From Microbacterium sp. MYb66 (GTDB taxonomy: Bacteria > Actinomycetota > Actinomycetes > Actinomycetales > Microbacteriaceae), in contig NZ_PCOV01000002.1 of the NCBI RefSeq assembly GCF_002979435.1, positions 186,001 to 250,000 of the forward strand: a stretch of 64,000 nucleotides of DNA, written 5' to 3'. The first letter of the stretch is position 1. Each line of letters starts with the position of its first letter. Positions 58,901 through 64,000 of the stretch are shown piece by piece. Both the position numbers and the translations under genes were made by a program. A model generated the notes under the pieces. It was given only the letters and a program-made list of their open reading frames with translations. It was not told the DNA's origin and did not search any database.

Positions 58901-60151
58901 TCACGGCTCCGTCGTGACCGGGACGACCTGTCGGAAGCGCGGATGCACCCAGACGAACAGGGTGACCAGCGCCATGATCACCGCGCCGATGATGATGGGC
59001 AGCGCCGGCCACACGCCGTAGAGCGTCGTGCCGAGCGTCGGCGCGACCACGAAGGTGAGGCCCGTGGTGGCGCCGACGAGTCCGGCGAGGCCTCCCTGCT
59101 CATCACGGCGGACCAGCAGCGTGGGACCCGCGGTGTATCCGGGCATCGCCGTGCCGAGCCCCAGGCCGATGATCAGGATCGCCGCGAACAACGCCACGGC
59201 GCCGAGATCGACGATGAGCAGGCCGAAGCCGACCAGGGCCGTGAGGCCGCCGACGCGGAGCAGCGTCGGCGGGGTCCAGCCGCTCTTCGGGACGACCACA
59301 GCCTGAGCCGTGACCATGCCGACTCCCGCCGCGAGAAGCGCCCCTCCCGTGACCAGACCGGTCTGCGCGGCGGCGAGGTCCAGGCGGTCCTGCACGATGA
59401 AGCCCGTGATGACCTGGATGAAACCCAGCGCGGTGAACATCCCGAATCCGGCGACCAGGAAGGGCCACACGCGCGTGTCGAACGGGCGCACCCGTGCGGG
59501 CTTCTCGATCAGCTCGGTACGCGTCTCCCGCCGCAGCCGGAACGCCACGACGCCGAGCCCCGCCAACAGCAGGAACGGGACGACGATCAGCGGCGTGATG
59601 AGGCCGAACGCCGAGAGCACGCCACCGACCACGGACCCGGCGATCATCGCGATCCCCTGCACCGCGCCGACTCCGGCCATACCCTTCACCCTGGCCTGCT
59701 CGTCGGGGGTCACATCGGCGATGTAGGCCTGTGCGGTCGGCGGCACTGCGGCGAGCGCAGCCCCGAAACCGATCCCGCGCAGCAGGACGAACATCAGGAA
59801 GAGGACGGTGCCGCTGATCATGCCGTTCATGCCCCAGAAGGCGGTGAGGGCGAACAGCGCCATGGTCACGACGGCGAGCGTGAAGGCGAAGACCAGGACC
59901 GGCTTGCGCCCCCACGACTGCGACCGTCGCCCCCAGAACTGGCTCGTCAGCACGATCATCACCGCCGCGACACTGATGGTGACGCCGATCTGCCACTCCG
60001 CGAGCCCGACCTCGCGGGAGAGCGGCGCGATGATGGGATTGAGCGTCATCTGTGCGAGGTAGGCGAGGAACACCGCTCCCAGCAGGAGGGACACCTGCGA
60101 GCGTGGGGCGGTGTGGATCGTGGGGACGGAATCGGTGTCCGGGCTGCTCAT
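58901..60151 (-). CDS. MFS transporter, Tet/Bcr-like exporter
   Basis: A 416-residue major facilitator with 12 hydrophobic helices. The motif-A-like stretch between helices 2 and 3 is 'SQFWGRRSQSWGRKPVLVF'. It starts with an ATG overlapping the stop of the TetR gene (ATGA), so it is cotranscribed with its repressor. The substrate is unknown; such pairs usually export a drug or metabolite that also binds the TetR protein. Confidence 0.9.
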   Translation of the reverse strand: MSSPDTDSVPTIHTAPRSQVSLLLGAVFLAYLAQMTLNPIIAPLSREVGLAEWQIGVTISVAAVMIVLTSQFWGRRSQSWGRKPVLVFAFTLAVVTMALFALTAFWGMNGMISGTVLFLMFVLLRGIGFGAALAAVPPTAQAYIADVTPDEQARVKGMAGVGAVQGIAMIAGSVVGGVLSAFGLITPLIVVPFLLLAGLGVVAFRLRRETRTELIEKPARVRPFDTRVWPFLVAGFGMFTALGFIQVITGFIVQDRLDLAAAQTGLVTGGALLAAGVGMVTAQAVVVPKSGWTPPTLLRVGGLTALVGFGLLIVDLGAVALFAAILIIGLGLGTAMPGYTAGPTLLVRRDEQGGLAGLVGATTGLTFVVAPTLGTTLYGVWPALPIIIGAVIMALVTLFVWVHPRFRQVVPVTTEP

Positions 60152-60903
60152 CGGGAGGTTCCTCTCGTTGTGGTCGTCCGATCGCCGTGGTCGTCTCGCC
60201 GGCCGTCGGCTCCATCACCGGCCAGCTCCTGCGCGATCCCCGCCAGGACGATCCGCAGCTTTCCGTGGAACCACTCGAACGGGTCCGCCGTGATGGCGAG
60301 GATCATCTCGTCGTGCACCTGTGCCGCGACGCTGTCCGCGCGCTCCGCAGAAGGGGTGCGCCACTGCTTCTCGAGAACCTCGCGCACCTTCCCCTCCTGC
60401 GCGAGCATGGGCGCGTCGAGGATCTCGACGCCGCGCCTGCTGTCCGCCGTGAGGTCGAACACGAGGTCGACGGCGAGCACGGCGGAGCGAGCGGTGAACC
60501 CGCGCTCGACGAGTGCAGCTCCCACCGTGTCGGAGAGCATCACGATCGACCAGGGCACCACGCCACCGGTCAGCTCGAGCACCGCCCCCGGGTGCTGCTC
60601 CCATACTCGCCAGGCGGCGACCGCCCAGCGTTCGAGCAGCGGTCGCCAATCGCCTTCCAGATCCGGCCATTCCGCGGTACGCAGCACACGGTCCAGGCCG
60701 AGGCGCACGAGTTCGTCGCGGTTGCTCGCGTGCCGGTAGAGCGTCGCCTGCCCGACTCCGAGCCTCTCGGCGACGGACGCGAAGGTCAGATCGTGAAAGC
60801 CCACGCCGATCACGGCGGTCGCGATCGCCTCGGCATCCACTGCCGGCGGTCGTCCGGGACGCCTTCGAGGAACAGGCCGTCCGTCCGGAGAAGTTAGGGT
60901 CAC
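60148..60903 (-). CDS. TetR/AcrR family regulator of the adjacent MFS pump
   Basis: A 251-residue regulator. A Pro/Arg-rich N-terminus is followed by the TetR HTH domain (about residues 25-70: 'FHDLTFASVAERLGVGQATL' then 'YRHASNRDELVR'). The ligand domain is helical and ends in a charged tail. The GTG at 60903 is 6 nt after a TAACCT -10 box (leaderless). The 22-bp palindrome in the promoter spacer is the probable autorepression operator. Confidence 0.9.
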   Translation of the reverse strand: MTLTSPDGRPVPRRRPGRPPAVDAEAIATAVIGVGFHDLTFASVAERLGVGQATLYRHASNRDELVRLGLDRVLRTAEWPDLEGDWRPLLERWAVAAWRVWEQHPGAVLELTGGVVPWSIVMLSDTVGAALVERGFTARSAVLAVDLVFDLTADSRRGVEILDAPMLAQEGKVREVLEKQWRTPSAERADSVAAQVHDEMILAITADPFEWFHGKLRIVLAGIAQELAGDGADGRRDDHGDRTTTTRGTSR

Positions 60904-60909
60904 CTCACC

Positions 60910-60938
60910 AGGTTATGAGAGTTAACTCTCATAATCAA
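60910..60938 (-). promoter_or_regulatory. Promoter and 22-bp palindromic operator of the TetR-MFS pair
   Basis: TTGATT (-35, 60933-60938) and TAACCT (-10, 60910-60915) with a 17-bp spacer. A perfect 22-bp palindrome (60913-60934; arms TTATGAGAGTT and AACTCTCATAA) fills the spacer and overlaps both hexamers. The transcript starts at or next to the GTG at 60903. This is a well-formed repressor-controlled leaderless promoter. Confidence 0.85.
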
Positions 60939-60954
60939 GACTCCTCGCAGATCC

Positions 60955-61575
60955 TCATGATGGAGACCCTCCGAGCGCCTCCGCGAGATGGCGAGTGGCG
61001 AGGTCGGCGCCGCGCGAACCATGCTCGCCGCCCGCGCCGAAGATCGTGAGGATCTCCGCGTCGTTCTCCCCGTCGGCGCCGAACCAGTGCGGCGTCCGCG
61101 TGTCGAACTCGGCGACCTCGCCCGCCTCGAGCACCACGTCCCGGTCGCCCACGATGAGCCTGATCCGCCCGGTGAGCACGTACATCCACGAAGACCCCTC
61201 GTGTGACGTGAGCTTCGGCTCCGACGCATCACGGGGCACGAGGATCTTCCACGCGTGCCGCTCTCCCGGCTGGCGGGTGAGCGCCACCACGGTGCGGCCG
61301 TTGACGCGCCGCGGGCGCAGCCGCACCCGGGGGTCGCCGGTCTCGGGCGCGCCGATGAGATCGTCGAGCGACACCCGATACATCCGCGCGAGCGGCAGGA
61401 GGAGCTCCAGGCTCGGGCGTCGCTGCCCCGTCTCAAGGCGCGACAACGTGCTCTTCGAGATGCCCGTGACCGACGCGACCTCGGCGAGCGTCTCCCCCCG
61501 TCGAACACGCAATGCCTGCAGCCGCGGACCCATCTGCTCCAGCGTGGCGTCGATGACCGCGTCGTTTTCATCCAT
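60955..61575 (-). CDS. XRE family regulator with cupin domain
   Basis: A 206-residue regulator. The HTH_3 domain covers residues 15-70 ('LRVRRGETLAEVASVTGISKS' without the last residue reading as the recognition region, then 'LSRLETGQRRPSLELLLPL'), followed by a cupin_2 domain (about residues 115-185) with 'WMYVLTGRIRLIVGDRDVVL'. Such proteins sense small molecules or metals through the cupin. It is divergent from the MFS gene at 61653 with a 77-bp gap that contains a GCAAC-N4-GTTGC inverted repeat (61607-61620). Confidence 0.88.
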   Translation of the reverse strand: MDENDAVIDATLEQMGPRLQALRVRRGETLAEVASVTGISKSTLSRLETGQRRPSLELLLPLARMYRVSLDDLIGAPETGDPRVRLRPRRVNGRTVVALTRQPGERHAWKILVPRDASEPKLTSHEGSSWMYVLTGRIRLIVGDRDVVLEAGEVAEFDTRTPHWFGADGENDAEILTIFGAGGEHGSRGADLATRHLAEALGGSPS

Positions 61576-61652
61576 GCCTCATGACACCACGTGTATCCCG
61601 GTTTCAGCAACGTGAGTTGCCGATCGAGCGCACCTCAACCGATGCTGAGGAC

Positions 61653-63071
61653 ATGACGGAGACCCCCACCACCTCACCCCTCCTCCGCTCGGGCACGGCC
61701 GGACTCGCGCTCAGCGTTCTGGTCGCGTCGCTCGGGACCAGCGCAGCCAACGTCGCGCTCCCCACGATCGCCCAGGAGCTCGACGGCACGTTCTCACAGA
61801 CCCAGTGGGTGGCTCTCGCCTATCTGCTGGCGATGACGGCGACGAGCCTCACGGTCGGACATCTCGGCGACCTGTTCGGTCGGCGCCGCATCCTGTGGAC
61901 GGGCATCGCCGTCTTCACCGCCGCCGCCGCCCTCTGCACGATCGCGCCGACGCTGTGGGTGCTGATCGGCGCTCGGGCCCTGCAGGGTGTCGGGGCGGCC
62001 GTGATGATGGCCCTCCCCCTGGCACGCGCCCGCGATCTGGTCCCGCCCGAACGCCTCGGACGGGTCATGGGCCTGCTCGGGACGACAGCGGCGGTGGGAA
62101 CCGCCTCGGGTCCCGCACTCGGCGGTCTTCTGATCACTGTGGCCGGCTGGCCCGCGATCTTCGCCGCCATGGTGCCGCTCGGGCTGCTCGCCGCAGCGTT
62201 GGCAGGCCGGAAGGATCGAGACGCGGTCGACATCGGTGCCCCTCGTTGCAGCTTCGACGTCGGCGGCGTCCTGCTGCTGACGGCGGCCGTCGCGCTCTAC
62301 ACCCTCGGCGTGACAGCGCCCGGCCCCGGCGAGTCCTGGCCGACCCTGCCGCTTCTCGGCGGCGCCGTCGTCACGGCCGGCCTCTTCGTGCTGCGGGAAT
62401 CCCGCGCCTCCCATGCCCTCCTCCCTCCTGCCCTGCTCAGGAATCGCAGCATCTCGATCGGCGCGGTCCTCAACCTGATCGTCGGCACGGTCATGATGAG
62501 CACCCTGGTAGTCGGCCCCTTCTTCCTCGCGGACGGGCTGCACCTCGCTCCCGCGGCGATCGGCGTCACCATGGCCGCCGGACCGCTGGCCTCGATCTGC
62601 ACCGGAGTCCTGGCCGGCAGAGCGGTCGATCGGTTCGGCTCCCGACTCGCGACCACGACCGGACTCGTGGCCATGATCGGCGGTGCACTCGCTCTCGCCC
62701 TGCTGCCCGCCTGGTGGGGACTCCCCGGGTACATCACGGGAACCGTGCTGCTGGCGCCCGGTTACCAGCTGTTCCTCGCCGCCAACAACACCGGGGTCCT
62801 GAGCTCGACACCCGCCGAGCGCCGCGGCATGGCCTCCGGGCTGCTCGGCCTCTCGCGCAATCTCGGTCTCGTCACAGGGGCATCCGTGCTCGCCGCGCTC
62901 TTCGCCGCTGCCTCCGGTGCACCCGACATCACGGGCGCGTCGACGGAGGCGCTCGTCTCAGCGCTGCGGACGACGTTCCTCGTGACGGCCGCGCTCCTGG
63001 TCGCCGCCGCGCTGCTCTCGCTCACAGCAGCCCGTGACAGATCCGGCGCCCGGGCGCCTACGGCTCGATGA
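61653..63071 (+). CDS. MFS transporter, DHA2-like
   Basis: A 472-residue major facilitator with 13-14 hydrophobic helices. 'TSAANVALPTIAQELDG' in helix 1 and 'GHLGDLFGRRRILWTG' after helix 2 (motif A) are DHA2 landmarks. A GATGCT box lies 6 nt before the ATG. It is divergent from the XRE-cupin regulator, which probably controls it. It overlaps the convergent TetR gene by 14 nt at the 3' end. Substrate unknown. Confidence 0.87.
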   Translation: MTETPTTSPLLRSGTAGLALSVLVASLGTSAANVALPTIAQELDGTFSQTQWVALAYLLAMTATSLTVGHLGDLFGRRRILWTGIAVFTAAAALCTIAPTLWVLIGARALQGVGAAVMMALPLARARDLVPPERLGRVMGLLGTTAAVGTASGPALGGLLITVAGWPAIFAAMVPLGLLAAALAGRKDRDAVDIGAPRCSFDVGGVLLLTAAVALYTLGVTAPGPGESWPTLPLLGGAVVTAGLFVLRESRASHALLPPALLRNRSISIGAVLNLIVGTVMMSTLVVGPFFLADGLHLAPAAIGVTMAAGPLASICTGVLAGRAVDRFGSRLATTTGLVAMIGGALALALLPAWWGLPGYITGTVLLAPGYQLFLAANNTGVLSSTPAERRGMASGLLGLSRNLGLVTGASVLAALFAAASGAPDITGASTEALVSALRTTFLVTAALLVAAALLSLTAARDRSGARAPTAR

Positions 63072-63681
63072 GCAGCTGGACCAGGCGCCCGAGCTCTTCG
63101 CCTCCGGAGTGGCGCAGCTGCGCGTCATCCTGTCCGGCCATCGCGCCACGCACGGTCATGCCCTCCCAGATGATCATGAGCATGCGCGCCGCGGTCTCCG
63201 CCGGCAGGCGCAGCCGCAGCAGACCGGCGGTGACGATGTCGTCGACGATCTGAGCGATGCTCGAGACCATCTCGCGCTCCTGCGCGAGGTACGCCTCGCC
63301 GAACTTCGCATCACGGAGAGCGCGGATGCGGATCTCGCTCAGCAGCATGACGCCGAGGCGGTCGTCTCCCCCGAGCTCCATGATCTGCTGCACGAGGTCG
63401 ATCGGATCGCATCCCTCGACCAGAGCGCCGGCGGCGGTCAACTCCTCGACACGGGTGCGCACCGCGTTCACGCGCACCTCGGAGACGCTGGCGGCGAGCA
63501 TGAGGAACAGCTCGTCCTTGGACTCGAAGTTCGAATAGAACGCGCCGCGGGTGAACCCCGCTCGCTCGCAGACCGCCTCGACAGAGGCGCCGTCGAGACC
63601 GACCTCGGCGAAGACCTGCGCGGCGGCCTCGAGCAGTCGCGCGCGCGTGTTCTCCCGACTGCGGGTTGCGGGTATCGACAT
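63058..63681 (-). CDS. TetR/AcrR family regulator
   Basis: A 207-residue regulator with the HTH domain at residues 8-60 ('ENTRARLLEAAAQVFAEVGL', then 'GASVEAVCERAGFTRGAFYSNF' shortened here to its key helix GAFYSNF). AGGAGG lies 6 nt before the ATG at 63681. It faces away from the MMPL gene across a 132-bp gap that contains two inverted repeats. It is the probable repressor of that pump. Confidence 0.9.
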   Translation of the reverse strand: MSIPATRSRENTRARLLEAAAQVFAEVGLDGASVEAVCERAGFTRGAFYSNFESKDELFLMLAASVSEVRVNAVRTRVEELTAAGALVEGCDPIDLVQQIMELGGDDRLGVMLLSEIRIRALRDAKFGEAYLAQEREMVSSIAQIVDDIVTAGLLRLRLPAETAARMLMIIWEGMTVRGAMAGQDDAQLRHSGGEELGRLVQLLIEP

Positions 63682-63754
63682 CGAAGACCTCCTGACCCTT
63701 CACTCTCGCACGATTCACACCCCGCACACAGGCTTGGCCGGGCGGGTCACCTTA

Positions 63755-63789
63755 CGATACATCTATGTATCGGATACACCTGTGTATCC
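63755..63789 (+). promoter_or_regulatory. Double inverted repeat operator before the MMPL gene
   Basis: Two abutting inverted repeats share one base: CGATACAT-CT-ATGTATCG (63755-63772) and GGATACAC-CT-GTGTATCC (63772-63789). Their centres are 17 bp apart, so two repressor dimers could bind on adjacent, nearly opposite faces of the helix. They lie between the divergent TetR and MMPL genes. A TTGGCC (63734-63739) and ATACAT (63757-63762) pair with 17-bp spacing may be the MMPL promoter. Confidence 0.8.
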
Positions 63790-63813
63790 ACCCCGCACCC
63801 CTCGGAGGAACGC

Positions 63814-64000
63814 GTGTCCACACTCCTGTCGTCGCTCGGACGCTGGTCCTTCCGGCACCCGTGGCGGGTTCTCGTGTCCTGGCTGCTCGCGCTCGGCATC
63901 GCGGGCGCCGGAGCGCTCGTCCTGGGAGCGGGCACCGACAACACGTTCTCCATCCCCGGCACCGAATCGCAGGCCGGCCTGGAGCAGCTCTCGCGCTCGT
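63814..64000 (+). CDS. MMPL family transporter (3' end outside window)
   Basis: The reading frame starts at a GTG at 63814 with GGAGGAA upstream and runs off the window after 62 residues. The start 'SSLGRWSFRHPWRVLVSWLL' is the typical MMPL N-terminus, with the first helix at about residues 15-40 and 'GTDNTFSIPGTESQAGLEQL' just after, which is the conserved first part of the porter domain. MMPL proteins export lipids or drugs. It is likely repressed by the TetR gene at 63058. Confidence 0.88.
   Translation, partial: MSTLLSSLGRWSFRHPWRVLVSWLLALGIAGAGALVLGAGTDNTFSIPGTESQAGLEQLSRS

Overview
The window reads as chromosome of a high-GC actinobacterium, most likely a Microbacteriaceae member close to Microbacterium. 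The support is indirect: a GC-rich third codon position throughout, an actinobacterial rpoB-rpoC pair, an Asp23/DUF2273/DUF6286 envelope cluster, menaquinone genes, and many promoters that place a TANNNT -10 box 6-7 nt before the start codon (leaderless mRNAs). I saw no phage, IS, CRISPR or plasmid signature, so this looks like ordinary core and niche-adaptation chromosome.

Layout. 1-2008 (minus): five envelope-stress (Asp23 type) genes, most with overlapping stop and start codons. 2154-5796 (plus): TetR regulator plus DHA2 efflux pump with a palindromic operator, a small orphan gene, and a CPBP protease. 5845-8499 (minus): a rhamnose-type sugar module (dehydrogenase, hybrid DeoR/LacI-like regulator, mutarotase). 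8818-8998: tRNA-Met and tRNA-Thr. 9068-14664 (minus): M23 peptidase, inositol phosphatase, crotonase, FBP-domain protein and BASS transporter. 14815-20919: PAP2 phosphatase, then an amino-acid ABC transporter operon with an M28 peptidase and a GntR regulator whose FadR-like operator faces a divergent TauE/SafE gene. 21063-22826: tRNA-Tyr, a PfkB kinase and a lipoprotein. 22984-30443: rpoC and rpoB. 30663-36798: a lipoprotein and a dipeptide/oligopeptide ABC operon. 36963-43410: a sugar kinase, then a sugar ABC transporter operon with a NagZ-type GH3 enzyme and an RpiR regulator. 43618-46984 (plus): LCP protein, spermidine-synthase-like protein, helical-repeat protein and SprT-like protein. 46992-53225 (minus): DUF3054, ComB-like phosphatase, a FtsX/MacB-type ABC pair, its likely two-component system and a methyltransferase. 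53252-58891: menE, menB and menC, interrupted by a PadR/HAAS pair and a GNAT enzyme. 58901-64000: three regulator/exporter modules (TetR with MFS, XRE-cupin with MFS, TetR with MMPL), two of them with well-formed palindromic operators.

How the parts work together. Catabolic modules pair an importer with cytoplasmic enzymes and a local regulator: peptide or amino-acid uptake with M28, amino-sugar uptake with NagZ and RpiR, rhamnose-type sugar with RhaM. Export modules pair a pump with a TetR or XRE repressor. Most functions are familiar. The less routine observations are the recurrent leaderless promoter pattern, operators embedded in those promoters, a perfect hairpin between rpoB and rpoC, and an Asn/Ala variant of the rifampicin pocket in RpoB. 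I did not find convincing evidence of a wholly new system.
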